From the NCBI GenBank assembly GCA_964594635.1, contig CAZQMV010000009.1, positions 1 through 64,000 on the forward strand: a stretch of DNA of 64,000 bases, written 5' to 3'. The stretch is from Berkiella sp964594635. GTDB taxonomy: Bacteria > Pseudomonadota > Gammaproteobacteria > Berkiellales > Berkiellaceae. The position numbers and the translations under genes were made by a program. A model generated the notes under the pieces. The model worked only from the letters and a program-made list of their open reading frames with translations, was not told the DNA's origin and ran no database searches. Below, one piece after another: positions 52,762-61,940 of this stretch; within the stretch, counting starts at the first letter, position 1; every line of letters starts with the position of its first letter.

Positions 52762-54492
52762 CTAAACTTGCCAGTCTTTATTAAAAAAATCTGCAAATTT
52801 ATCAGCAGGCTGGGGCTGTGCAAAATAGTAGCCTTGAATAAGATCACATTTGTGCTGTTTGAGATATTGTAACTGCGCCTTGCTTTCTACCCCCTCAGCA
52901 ATGACTTTAAGGTGGAGGCTATGCCCTAAATCAATGATCCCTCTCGTGAGAGCATGTCCTTCTTTCGCATCTTGTATCCCTTTAATAAAAGAGCGATCAA
53001 TTTTTAATTTATCGACTGGGAATTGCATTAAATAGCTTAAAGAAGAATAACCTGTGCCAAAATCATCAAGCGCTAATCCGACCCCTAATGCTTTTAGACC
53101 GTTCATAATTTCAATAGCAACTGGCATATCTTGTGCCAATGCGCTTTCAGTCAATTCTATTTCAAGCCATTGTGGGCTTAATTGTGTTTCTTTCAAAACT
53201 TGACGAACGAGGGTAACCAGATCGGTTTGAAATAATTGCCTTGCAGAAACATTAACAGCCACCTGAATTGGCTCCAAACCTGCTATCTGCCATTTTTTAG
53301 CTTGGAGACAAGCTGTGCGCAAAACCCATTCTCCTATGGGTACTATTAAATGTGTTTCCTCTGCGGCAGTCATGAAAAAGAAGGGGGAGATAAATCCCTT
53401 TTCAGGATGATTCCAACGTATCAACGCTTCACAGCCTATCATCTTTTCACTTTTTAACTGGATCTGTGGTTGGTAATAAAGAACAAATTCATCGTTTTCC
53501 AAAGCTTTATGTAAATCAGTGATCACATTTCGTTTGATCTGCAATTGATCTATCATGCCACGCTGAAAGAATTCGTATTGATTACGTGTGCTACTTGTTC
53601 GATTAACCGCTAATTGAGCGTTGCGTGCTAGTACTTCCCCTGATTCACCATCGGTAGGATAAAAGGTAATTCCCACGCTAATACTAGTGAAAATATCACG
53701 TTCTAAAATAACATAGGGCTCTGTGGTAATTTCAATCAAAGCTTGAATATAAGATGCAGCTCCAGACGCTTCCCGAATTTCAGGGCTTATCATACCAAAT
53801 TCATTTTCACTAATACGCGCTATCGTTCCTTCATTTACGGTAAATTTCTTTAATCGGTTACAAAAAGCTAACAAATACCCTTCTGCAGTTGCTTGACCAT
53901 AAGTGTTAAGGATTTCAAAATAATCATCAAGACGCATGACAAAAATGGCAATTTTAATTTTATTGACTTTGGCGTGATTAATTTCCATAGTCAGATTTTG
54001 CTGAAAAATGACACGGTTGGGCATTTTAGTTAATGGATCGGTTGTAGCGCGTTGTTCTAATTCATTTTCAATTTTTTTACGGGCGGTAATGTCCATACCA
54101 AAAATACTGACATAAGTTCCATTAATTGGCACAATATTCAGAAGAAAACTTAAATTACCGCTATTCACTTCCACTTCTTGAGCGATGTCAGATTGCAGTA
54201 TTTGACGAATTAATTCGCGCCATTGACTTGGCAATTTTTCATTCAACCCTGCCTCCCAAGCCATCATCACAGCTTGACTGGCGGGGTTTGCATAAAGCAA
54301 CACACCCATTTTATTGACCCGTAATACGGGATTAGGATTTGAACCAGGGAAATCTAATAATTCTTGGTAAACACGTTCTTCTCTGGCCAAACTTATCCGT
54401 AATTGATCGCGTAAACGAACTGCTATATAGAAAAACAGCGCTGTCGTTAACGCCAATAATAGAGCGATAATTTGCCAAACAATCACTGTCAC
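52762..54492 (-). CDS. PAS-GGDEF-EAL protein, likely c-di-GMP phosphodiesterase
   Basis: A 576-residue protein: an N-terminal membrane helix (about 7-25), a PAS domain (about 40-140), a GGDEF domain and an EAL domain (about 320-570). The GGDEF signature is degenerate (ISENEFG), so cyclase activity is unlikely. The EAL part keeps GCEALIRW, NVSARQL, ELTESAL, LDDFGTGYSSL, IDRSF and IAEGVE, so it should hydrolyse c-di-GMP. It is separated from the kinase gene by 186 bp. Confidence 0.9.
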   Translation of the reverse strand: MTVIVWQIIALLLALTTALFFYIAVRLRDQLRISLAREERVYQELLDFPGSNPNPVLRVNKMGVLLYANPASQAVMMAWEAGLNEKLPSQWRELIRQILQSDIAQEVEVNSGNLSFLLNIVPINGTYVSIFGMDITARKKIENELEQRATTDPLTKMPNRVIFQQNLTMEINHAKVNKIKIAIFVMRLDDYFEILNTYGQATAEGYLLAFCNRLKKFTVNEGTIARISENEFGMISPEIREASGAASYIQALIEITTEPYVILERDIFTSISVGITFYPTDGESGEVLARNAQLAVNRTSSTRNQYEFFQRGMIDQLQIKRNVITDLHKALENDEFVLYYQPQIQLKSEKMIGCEALIRWNHPEKGFISPFFFMTAAEETHLIVPIGEWVLRTACLQAKKWQIAGLEPIQVAVNVSARQLFQTDLVTLVRQVLKETQLSPQWLEIELTESALAQDMPVAIEIMNGLKALGVGLALDDFGTGYSSLSYLMQFPVDKLKIDRSFIKGIQDAKEGHALTRGIIDLGHSLHLKVIAEGVESKAQLQYLKQHKCDLIQGYYFAQPQPADKFADFFNKDWQV

Positions 54493-54649
54493 AAATTGAA
54501 ATCCTGGTCATTTATTAATGCATCTCATTCTAATTATACAAGATGTCATTGCTTTAATGTGACAGATGCTTCTTTATGTGGAAAGAGTTTAAGAGTGCTA
54601 TACACTTAAGTTAGCTATTACACGCTTTATGATTTTCAAGGAGAGGATG

Positions 54650-56359
54650 ATGAACTTCAAACGGATGGGAAGCTTGCTATTACTAGCTTGGCCAGTGATT
54701 GGCTTTAGCGAATTACCACAAAAATCAACAACCTTGGAAAATTATTCAGCTGAAAACGGTTTTGCACGCCCCCTACCTCTTACTCATGCGGCACAAAAAT
54801 CTACCTTAACAAAAGTAACGAAATCACCTGCTGCTAAAAAACAGGTAGATAAATCCACAGCTAAAAAAGTCACAAAAAAATATACTCTCGTGACCAAACG
54901 ACAAGTAAAGAAAAAAGCTGTAAACGCAAAAGGCAATGGGATCCAAAGACAAAAGCAAACACTTGCTAAGAAAAGCAATAAATCTAGCGTAAAGCCTATT
55001 GCCAAAATGAAAACCCAGCCAAAAGCTAAAATCCTTTCTGAACATAAACAAAACAAGCCAAAAGTAGAAGATCCAAACATTGTTTTAAAACAATGTGCTG
55101 CTTATTTTAAAGCATTAAATTTTTCGAAGGCACTTCTCGCATGCCAAAAAGCTGCTGAACAAAATGATAGCAACGCTCAATTAAATTTAGCAAAGATGTA
55201 TAGTACAGGATTTACTGGTTCAGCTCCCGATTATGTGAAAGCATTACAATATACCACATTAGCTGCAAACCAAAATAATGCGGAAGCACAATATTTATTA
55301 GCACTTTGTTATGAGAATGGGATCGGTGTTAACCGTGATAGTGCAGCTTCTATAAACTGGTATCAACAAGCAGTTAAGAACGGCCTTAGCAAGGGTGTTG
55401 CCATTCAAGACATTAACAATACCACCTCTGATACCATTGCAAATATTTCTTGGCCTGGTTCTTCGGAATACAAAAGCGCTATGAAATCTTTAAAAAATCC
55501 TGACACTCGCAGTAATGGCATGGAAGCATTAACAGAAGCAGCAGAACTGGGGCACCCTTTAGCTGAATATCAATTAGCTAAAGAATATTTACAAGGTGAC
55601 AATATTGCACAAGATGATGCGAAAGCAATTGAATGGTTTACTAAATCAGCACAAAAAAATTACCAAGCTGCACAATCACAACTTGCTTGGATGAGTTTTT
55701 TAGGTTTAGGAACCAAGCAAAGTAATCAACATTCTGTTAAGTGGTTTGTTGAAGCAAGGCAGTTAAATGCTCATCAAGATTATGATTCAACAATACGAGA
55801 AAAATTAACTGAAATTACCACTCAATCGATTATTAACCAATCTTTGAGTCCAAAACAACGTATTGCAGAATTCAAACGTGGTGTTGAATTAATAGAAACC
55901 AGCCCACAAGCGCATGTAGAAGCAGTGAATATGGTTTTGGTGGCTGCTGAAAAAGATTTAATACCAGCGCAACTTTTCCTGGCTGATCTTTATGCTAATG
56001 GCGACAAAGTGCCTCAAGATCTTCAAAAGAGCACTAACTGGTACTTAAGAGCCGCCGCTAATGGCAGCCCTGAAGCACAATATGCAATGGGATGGCATTA
56101 CTATCATGGCTTCGGTGTAACTCAAAGCACTGAATTAGCATTAAAATCCTTTCATCAAGCAAGCTTAGGTGGGGATGTGCGTGCTAAAAATGCAGAGCAA
56201 TTCTTAATCGCTCAGCAAGTTTCTCCAAAAGCTGTGCCTACAACACCCACGCTTGGCAACCGAATCAAAGATAAAGTACATGCAAATGTTCAAGGTATTT
56301 TCAAAGCAGTTGGTTTCGACAAATTAAATGGTTATAACATTTTTAATAAGAAATCATGA
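54650..56359 (+). CDS. Exported Sel1-repeat protein
   Basis: A 569-residue protein. The ATG at 54650 is 7 bp after AAGGAG; an in-frame ATG at 54647 is also possible. It has a signal peptide (about 1-20, AWPVIGFS-E), a Lys-rich low-complexity region (about 50-140), and then several Sel1-type helical repeats (for example AQYLLALCYENGIGVNRDSA, AEYQLAKEYLQGDNIAQDDA). Sel1 proteins of Legionella (LpnE, EnhC) aid host cell entry or persistence. It overlaps the serine dehydratase by 4 bp (ATGA). Role inferred. Confidence 0.85.
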   Translation: MNFKRMGSLLLLAWPVIGFSELPQKSTTLENYSAENGFARPLPLTHAAQKSTLTKVTKSPAAKKQVDKSTAKKVTKKYTLVTKRQVKKKAVNAKGNGIQRQKQTLAKKSNKSSVKPIAKMKTQPKAKILSEHKQNKPKVEDPNIVLKQCAAYFKALNFSKALLACQKAAEQNDSNAQLNLAKMYSTGFTGSAPDYVKALQYTTLAANQNNAEAQYLLALCYENGIGVNRDSAASINWYQQAVKNGLSKGVAIQDINNTTSDTIANISWPGSSEYKSAMKSLKNPDTRSNGMEALTEAAELGHPLAEYQLAKEYLQGDNIAQDDAKAIEWFTKSAQKNYQAAQSQLAWMSFLGLGTKQSNQHSVKWFVEARQLNAHQDYDSTIREKLTEITTQSIINQSLSPKQRIAEFKRGVELIETSPQAHVEAVNMVLVAAEKDLIPAQLFLADLYANGDKVPQDLQKSTNWYLRAAANGSPEAQYAMGWHYYHGFGVTQSTELALKSFHQASLGGDVRAKNAEQFLIAQQVSPKAVPTTPTLGNRIKDKVHANVQGIFKAVGFDKLNGYNIFNKKS

Positions 56360-57285
56360 ATAAACTTTCTATCACTACACCGCTCATTTACTCTCACAGC
56401 TTGAGTGAATTGAGCGGTCGTAACATCTACTTAAAATGCGAAATGCTCCAACCCAGTGGTTCATTTAAAGATCGTGGGATAGGCGCATTATGTCTTCACT
56501 ATGCCTCCATGAATGTTCCCGGATTTATTTCATCTTCAGGCGGCAATGCAGGTCTGGCAGTGGCTTATGCAAGCCAATTTTTAAAGATACCGGCTATTGT
56601 GATCGTTCCCGAAACAACGCCTGCTATTATGGTCAAACGGCTAGAAGCTGAAAAAGCAACCGTTATTGTAGAGGGCGAAAATTGGGATGCCGCAGATGCT
56701 CGTGCGAGAGAAATTGCAGCTGAAAAGAAATTTGCCTACATTCCTCCTTTTGATAATCCGATTATTTGGCAAGGTTATATGCCAATTATCGAAGAGCTTA
56801 AAGCACAAATGCCTAAACCCGATGCCATTATTGTTTCAGTGGGTGGCGGCGGCTTATACTCCGGATTAGTGCAGGGCTTAGAAGCCTATTCCTGGGAAGA
56901 TGTCGTCATGATTACCGCAGAAACGGAAGGCGCAGCTTCACTTGCAACTGCTTTTAAAGAAAATAAACGTGTCAGATTACCCACCATTAAAACCATTGCC
57001 ACAACCCTTGGTGCTAAACAAATTTGCCAACAAGCCTTTGATTTAATGCAAAAGCACCCAACCCATCCACAAACCCTTACTGATAAAGAAGCGGTAAATG
57101 CCTGCTTACAATTTGCCAACGACCATCGCTTTTTAGTTGAACCCGCTTGCGGCGCTGCTCTTGCGGTTGTTTATGAGCAACGTGAAGTGCTAAAACAGTT
57201 TAAGAATGTGGTGGTGATTCTGTGTGGTGGTAGTGGTGTGAATTTGGCGTTGTTGGAGAAGTGGAAAACACAATTTGGATTGTAA
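56356..57285 (+). CDS. PLP-dependent serine/threonine dehydratase
   Basis: A 309-residue fold-type II PLP enzyme. The Schiff-base lysine is Lys38 in SGSFKDRG, the substrate loop is SSGGNAG, and the phosphate loop GGGGLYSG. It resembles the mammalian-type L-serine dehydratase rather than the iron-sulfur SdaA. It would turn serine or threonine to a keto acid and ammonia, useful to an amino-acid-feeding intracellular organism. It is translationally coupled to the Sel1 gene. Confidence 0.85.
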   Translation: MNKLSITTPLIYSHSLSELSGRNIYLKCEMLQPSGSFKDRGIGALCLHYASMNVPGFISSSGGNAGLAVAYASQFLKIPAIVIVPETTPAIMVKRLEAEKATVIVEGENWDAADARAREIAAEKKFAYIPPFDNPIIWQGYMPIIEELKAQMPKPDAIIVSVGGGGLYSGLVQGLEAYSWEDVVMITAETEGAASLATAFKENKRVRLPTIKTIATTLGAKQICQQAFDLMQKHPTHPQTLTDKEAVNACLQFANDHRFLVEPACGAALAVVYEQREVLKQFKNVVVILCGGSGVNLALLEKWKTQFGL

Positions 57286-57352
57286 TTAAATCCCCCTGCT
57301 TGCTTCCGGCTTCGCTAAGTAGCTACGCCGGACAAGGTCGCAAGCTGCCCCA
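57286..57352. repeat. Partial copy of the TTAAATCCCCCT repeat
   Basis: It starts TTAAATCCCCCT as in the element at 18905, and contains a TCCGGC/GCCGGA stem and GCTACGCCGG, a block also present near 60500. It fills the short space between convergent genes. Confidence 0.6.
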
Positions 57353-57357
57353 AAAAC

Positions 57358-59106
57358 TTAACTTCCAGGGTTGCTTAATTTTTTTGTTTTTTCTGAAGCT
57401 TCCATATCAGCTATTTGATTTTTTGCCTTATTTGGATTTTCGACTTTATCTTGTACAAATCCAAAAACCATTGGTTTACTACGATTAAGAGTTTGCTCTT
57501 TTTTATTTTCTAACTCTGCAAAGAATTCATCAAAATTCAGTTCCTTATCACTGATTGTTTTTAATTTGAGATTAGGATTATTTAATAAAAAGGCACCATT
57601 TAAAATCCCACGAAAATTTTTACGATAATTAAATTTCTGTTCAATTCGTTTTGAAACCATCTTCCAAGCTGATTGAACATTAGGATTTTTGGCATAATCA
57701 GTTAAGTTTTTAATATATTGATAATATTCATCATAATGGTTTTGCAGTTCATTTAAATCATCTTTTCTTATCATTTCATCTGCACCTTGGTTACTAACAT
57801 TAAATTTTCCTGCATCACTCGTCCTTGGCGGTCCTCCTGCAACAAAACCTGCTATTTTCATAAAATAATCCTTTAATTGTGTTAATTGCACTTTTACATT
57901 TGAGTCGGATTGTTCAGAAATCATGATTTTAACTAATTCTACCATCTCAAATTGATTAAAATCCCTTATCGAACCAACTTTATCTTGAAAAAGAGGTAAA
58001 ATTTCAGATGAGATCACTTTTATTAATGTATTATCCCCCGAGCCTAGCCCTAAATCATTTCGTGCCGAATAAAGATTTGAATAGTGTTGATCATCTAATC
58101 TAAATCCACTAAATATTCTCACTGGCGTTTTTAAAGTACTCGAAACTTGAGGGGTAATATTTCTAAATTCGATATCCAGGCCCATTTTAACTAGCATTTT
58201 TTTTAAAAATTCTTCATCAACAATTCCCTTAGGAAGAAAAAAATCAATTGGTTTAAGCAGTTGGTTACCATTTGTTAAATTTTTTAAAATACCGATTAAA
58301 ATGAAATTGCTGGCAGCAACTGCTGTTTGAGGATATCCGGGCATCATTGCATGTTCTTGATAGTACTTGTTCACCTCTTCATAGGTTGGATTTGAATGAC
58401 CTATAATTTCTTCTAATAGTTGTTTACCCATTTCAGAATCAAATTGAAGCTGATAGATTAGTTCAGGCTTTTTTTCAAAATCAACTGAGGGTTCAACTGG
58501 TAATCCATAACAGACATCTTTATCTTTAGCATTTACATCTCCTCTAGGTAAGCTCATGGTAGCGCTATGAAATACCTCATGGATGTCTTGCTTATTCCAG
58601 CCCATTTTTGTACCCAGTTGGCTACATCTAATTATTTTATGACCACATTTCTTTTCAACTTTTTCTACAAATTCTCTTAATTGGCCGGTGTAAGATATAG
58701 TTAAGAAGGCGCTACCTTGGTCTAGTATTTCACCAATTCTTGCTTGGTCAAAATCAATAACATTCTGCATTTTACCATTAAAATTTGTCAATAGAACATA
58801 GTCCTTAATTTTACTCTCTTCTTTAAGTCTTTTTAGTTCACTTGTAACATAATCTGCACGGGCATTTATTTGCTTGTGCTGCACTGGAGCATGTGCAGGA
58901 TCTACCCGATGAATCGCAACAATAAGGTTAATTTTGTATTTTTTATCAGCTATTTGTTCTCGTATCATTTTGATGTAATTTTTCAAAGAATCAAAATCAC
59001 CAACTCCATCATAATAATTTTCACAAAATAGCACGATAGAATCGTGTTCTTTTATTGGTTCAGGAAGCTCTAATGAGTTAAATAATGTGAAATCAATGTC
59101 TTTCAT
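57358..59106 (-). CDS. Large protein of unknown function, possibly GT-B-like
   Basis: A 582-residue protein from the ATG at 59106, which follows TTGGAG (an earlier ATG at 59124 is possible). It has no signal peptide. The N-terminus reads FCENYYDGVGDFDSLKNYI, like the glycine-rich loop of GT-B glycosyltransferases, and a later segment GSGDNTLIKVISSEILPLFQ resembles the donor-binding end of such enzymes. The C-terminal 120 residues are charged and helical. It sits in the accessory region with the kinases and Sel1 protein. Similar large cytoplasmic proteins occur among Legionella effectors, but no named family is claimed. Confidence 0.55.
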   Translation of the reverse strand: MKDIDFTLFNSLELPEPIKEHDSIVLFCENYYDGVGDFDSLKNYIKMIREQIADKKYKINLIVAIHRVDPAHAPVQHKQINARADYVTSELKRLKEESKIKDYVLLTNFNGKMQNVIDFDQARIGEILDQGSAFLTISYTGQLREFVEKVEKKCGHKIIRCSQLGTKMGWNKQDIHEVFHSATMSLPRGDVNAKDKDVCYGLPVEPSVDFEKKPELIYQLQFDSEMGKQLLEEIIGHSNPTYEEVNKYYQEHAMMPGYPQTAVAASNFILIGILKNLTNGNQLLKPIDFFLPKGIVDEEFLKKMLVKMGLDIEFRNITPQVSSTLKTPVRIFSGFRLDDQHYSNLYSARNDLGLGSGDNTLIKVISSEILPLFQDKVGSIRDFNQFEMVELVKIMISEQSDSNVKVQLTQLKDYFMKIAGFVAGGPPRTSDAGKFNVSNQGADEMIRKDDLNELQNHYDEYYQYIKNLTDYAKNPNVQSAWKMVSKRIEQKFNYRKNFRGILNGAFLLNNPNLKLKTISDKELNFDEFFAELENKKEQTLNRSKPMVFGFVQDKVENPNKAKNQIADMEASEKTKKLSNPGS

Positions 59107-59263
59107 AGCAAGATCTCCAACCATAATAATTATGACTGAATGGATTCAGTTAAGTTCAATTAAGTGTAGTTGCAATACTTACGCGCAGCGTATGGGGGAA
59201 ATTTCAAAAGATACTCTAACGGGGGCCGCGTTATACTTGCTTGCTTCCTACCACAAATAAAAT

Positions 59264-59953
59264 TTATTCTGTCGTAGTAAAAGAATAAGCAATATTTTTA
59301 AATAAGGGTTTAAAACCGAGTTTATGATAGAGAGATATGCCCACTTCAAGGAAACAATAGTTCGCACCCATATTGATAGCCTCATTGAGTGCATACTTCA
59401 CAAGATGGGTTGCATAGCCCTTTTTCTGGCACAAAGGCAATGTACCCACATCATGAATACGAGCAATATTAGCTTGCAGTGAAAGCGTAAGAGAGGATAT
59501 TGGTACGTCGTCTTTAAAGAGTGTGAAATGATGAAAATTGGCTTTGTTTCTTAATGCCCTTTCGTGGACATCTGCATACTGTCGCATCACTTTATATGCC
59601 AAGTTAAATGCCCCTATAAGTGGCTTCAACCATTGCTCCAATTTATCATTAACCGAATAAATGCTCATGTTATGCGGAATATCAGGCTGGCTTTTCTTAT
59701 TTAACTTGACAAACATCGCCACTGACTTTCCACTCAGACTAAAACAGATCTTTTTTAAAGAATTTTCTAAATCATTTGATATGAATTGCTCTGTAACAAT
59801 CAAAATCCAGAGGGAATTATTGGCTTTATAAAAAGTCTGGCACCGATGAAGAACTTCATCGATAGCTTCAACATTTTTTCTAATATAAATAGGATTGTCA
59901 CTTTCACAGTCTATTCCCGAAAGATAAGCGGTAGTAAGATCGTCAAAGTCCAA
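59264..59953 (-). CDS. GNAT-family acetyltransferase, N-terminus uncertain
   Basis: A 229-residue protein whose C-terminal third is a GNAT domain (GTLPLCQKKGYATHLVKYALNEA for acetyl-CoA binding, then VGISLYHKLGFKP). The annotated start is a TTG without a ribosome site, and the open frame continues upstream for about 40 plausible codons (YYETLIKRFVYQAEDYFF). A run of eight A on the coding strand (60032-60039) separates these from an in-frame ATG at 60069, so one base may be missing in this genome or in the read. Substrate unknown. Confidence 0.7.
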   Translation of the reverse strand: MDFDDLTTAYLSGIDCESDNPIYIRKNVEAIDEVLHRCQTFYKANNSLWILIVTEQFISNDLENSLKKICFSLSGKSVAMFVKLNKKSQPDIPHNMSIYSVNDKLEQWLKPLIGAFNLAYKVMRQYADVHERALRNKANFHHFTLFKDDVPISSLTLSLQANIARIHDVGTLPLCQKKGYATHLVKYALNEAINMGANYCFLEVGISLYHKLGFKPLFKNIAYSFTTTE

Positions 59954-60126
59954 ACATTCTTTGCTTATTGATCTGAAGAAATAATCTTCCGCTTGGTAAA
60001 CAAATCTTTTGATGAGAGTTTCATAATAAGATTTTTTTTCGCTATGTAAAATGCAACAAAACGATTCATTATTTTTTTACAGGTATTTACAACATAATTT
60101 CTTTTTTGCTACTCTACGCAGTAATC

Positions 60127-60258
60127 GTGCTTGCAGGATGTCTCACCATCCTAGCAAGCACTGACCACAAGCAAACTTTACACTAGGAGTTTAAGCTCAT
60201 GGCTACGCGCATTTTATTACATTCTTTCTCAGTTAAAAAGCTCGCATTTATGCAATAA
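60127..60258 (+). other. Strong hairpin upstream of a 19-codon ORF
   Basis: GTGCTTGCAGGATG (60127-60140) pairs with CATCCTAGCAAGCAC (60147-60161) with a single bulged base. A TTTACA (60086) and TACTCT (60110) pair spaced 18 bp lies upstream. An AGGAG then leads a 19-codon frame (ATG 60199, stop 60258: MATRILLHSFSVKKLAFMQ). This may be a leader transcript or small RNA. Function unknown. Confidence 0.4.
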
Positions 60259-60298
60259 GTTAACCTATTGTTTTTTAAGCATAAATTCTTCACTTAGA

Positions 60299-60424
60299 TC
60301 ATCTCAAATCAAATTCTAACCTAAATCCTTGTTTGAATGCAGCATCAGCAAGTGCTCTTAATTTCTTTTGCTCATCATTTTTATTCAATTTAACTTCCCT
60401 ACACCCCCTATGGGGCTTTTTCAT
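60299..60424 (-). CDS. Possible small protein, 41 residues
   Basis: A minus-strand frame begins at ATG 60424, 8 bp after GGGAG, and encodes MKKPHRGCREVKLNKNDEQK followed by a helical LRALADAAFKQGFRLEFDLR, with a stop at 60299. Composition is protein-like and the helix amphipathic. It lies in the 622-bp space between the GNAT gene and pmbA. It could be a true small protein or a remnant. A CCCCTATGGGG hairpin falls within its first codons. Confidence 0.4.
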   Translation of the reverse strand: MKKPHRGCREVKLNKNDEQKKLRALADAAFKQGFRLEFDLR

Positions 60425-60439
60425 TTAGAGGACTCCCGA

Positions 60440-60556
60440 CCCCACGCTGCGGTCCATTCGCTACGCGAATGTCCCTTATGCAGGGCTATTTTCCTACGCG
60501 GCTACGCCGGCTAATAAAAAATTCTTATTCAACGGCGAATAAATCGCAGCGTGGGG
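60440..60556. repeat. Element with 12-bp terminal inverted repeats near pmbA
   Basis: CCCCACGCTGCG (60440-60451) is exactly complementary to CGCAGCGTGGGG (60545-60556). The interior contains small palindromes (ATTCGCTACGCGAAT, GCGGCTACGCCGGC), of which the GCTACGCCGG block recurs at 57336 or so. It ends about 20 bp from the pmbA stop and looks like a miniature repetitive element. Confidence 0.65.
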
Positions 60557-60575
60557 AGGGGTGATGATAAATGAA

Positions 60576-61931
60576 TCAAGAACCCGCTAACATCATCTCA
60601 TCAATCAAAATCGAGCCGGTTTGAATACTGGTGCGTCTGTCCACATCATTCCCTACGGCAACAATCCCTTTAAACATATTGCGTAGATTATTAGCAATGG
60701 TCACTTCATGTACCGGGTATTGGATTTCACCATTTTCAACATAAAAACCCGCAGCGCCTCTGGAGTAATCACCAGTCACTAAATTAATGCCCTGCCCCAT
60801 TAACTCGGTAATATATAAACCGCGATCCATTTTGCGTAACAAGGCTTTTAAATCATCATTACCGGTATTAATGAATAAATTATGCACACCACCTGAGTTT
60901 CCGGTATTTTGCATACTCAATTTGCGCGCAGAGTAAGCACTTAATATGTAACTATTGACCACACCATTTTTAACGATATCTTTATCGGTAGTTTTAACAC
61001 CATCGCCATCAAAGGGGGCGCTGCCAAGTCCACCTATTAAATGCGGTCTTTCATATAACTGTACAAAATCAGGAAAAACTTGTTCACCCAAAGAATCTAA
61101 TAAAAAAGTGGTTTTGCGAAATAATCGACCACCAGAAACAGCATTGATAAACAGGCTTAAAATGCCTGAAGCAATCGTCGCATCAAAAATCACTGGAAGA
61201 CGTTGAGTTGGTAATTTTTTAGCACTTAAGCGCTCTAAAGCTTTAATTGCAGATTCTTGACCAATTTTTTTCGCTGATTCTAATTCTTCTGCCTTACGCG
61301 ACAGAGTATATTGGTAATCGCGCTCCATGCCGTTTTGATCTTGGGCGATCACTGAACACGACAAACTATGACGACTTGTGGGATAACATCCTAAAAAGCC
61401 ATGGCTGTTGCCATAAACATGATAAGCTTGAGAGGTGCTCACTGTTGCGCCTTCGCTGTTCACAATTTTTCTATCATGGGACAGCGCTGCTTTTTCACAC
61501 TCTTTGGCTAATTCAATAGCGTCTTCTACACCTAAATCCCAAGGATGGTATAAATCAAGCGGTTTCATTTCCTTTGCAAGATCTTTCTTGTCTGCTAACC
61601 CCGCAAAAGGATCGGCTTCAGTCAGTTTCGCCAATTTGATAGCCGCTTCTACGCTAGCTCGTATTGAATCACTGCTAATATCGGTCGTGCTCGAAGTGCC
61701 TTTTGATTGTCCACAAAATACCGTAATGCCTATGGCCTTATCACGATTAAACTCTAAGGTTTCAACATCTGCTTTGCGCACAGTCACATTTAAACCGACT
61801 GAGCTATGCAATCCAACTTCAGCTTGCGTCGCGCCTAGCTCCTTGGCTATTTTAAGCATGTCACTTACAATTTGTTGGTATCGTTGCTCATCAACCAATT
61901 CCGGCAGACGCACAGGTAATGCTTTACTCAT
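60576..61931 (-). CDS. pmbA: Metalloprotease-related protein PmbA (TldE)
   Basis: A 451-residue TldE/PmbA protein with family blocks YSRGAAGFYVENGEIQYPVHE and FINTGNDDLKALLRKMDRGLYI. PmbA forms a heterodimer with TldD that cleaves unfolded peptides; TldD carries the zinc. In E. coli the pair matures microcin B17 and degrades the CcdA antitoxin. It lies 9 bp downstream of tldD, probably in one transcript. Confidence 0.94.
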   Translation of the reverse strand: MSKALPVRLPELVDEQRYQQIVSDMLKIAKELGATQAEVGLHSSVGLNVTVRKADVETLEFNRDKAIGITVFCGQSKGTSSTTDISSDSIRASVEAAIKLAKLTEADPFAGLADKKDLAKEMKPLDLYHPWDLGVEDAIELAKECEKAALSHDRKIVNSEGATVSTSQAYHVYGNSHGFLGCYPTSRHSLSCSVIAQDQNGMERDYQYTLSRKAEELESAKKIGQESAIKALERLSAKKLPTQRLPVIFDATIASGILSLFINAVSGGRLFRKTTFLLDSLGEQVFPDFVQLYERPHLIGGLGSAPFDGDGVKTTDKDIVKNGVVNSYILSAYSARKLSMQNTGNSGGVHNLFINTGNDDLKALLRKMDRGLYITELMGQGINLVTGDYSRGAAGFYVENGEIQYPVHEVTIANNLRNMFKGIVAVGNDVDRRTSIQTGSILIDEMMLAGS

Positions 61932-61940
61932 AAATACCTC

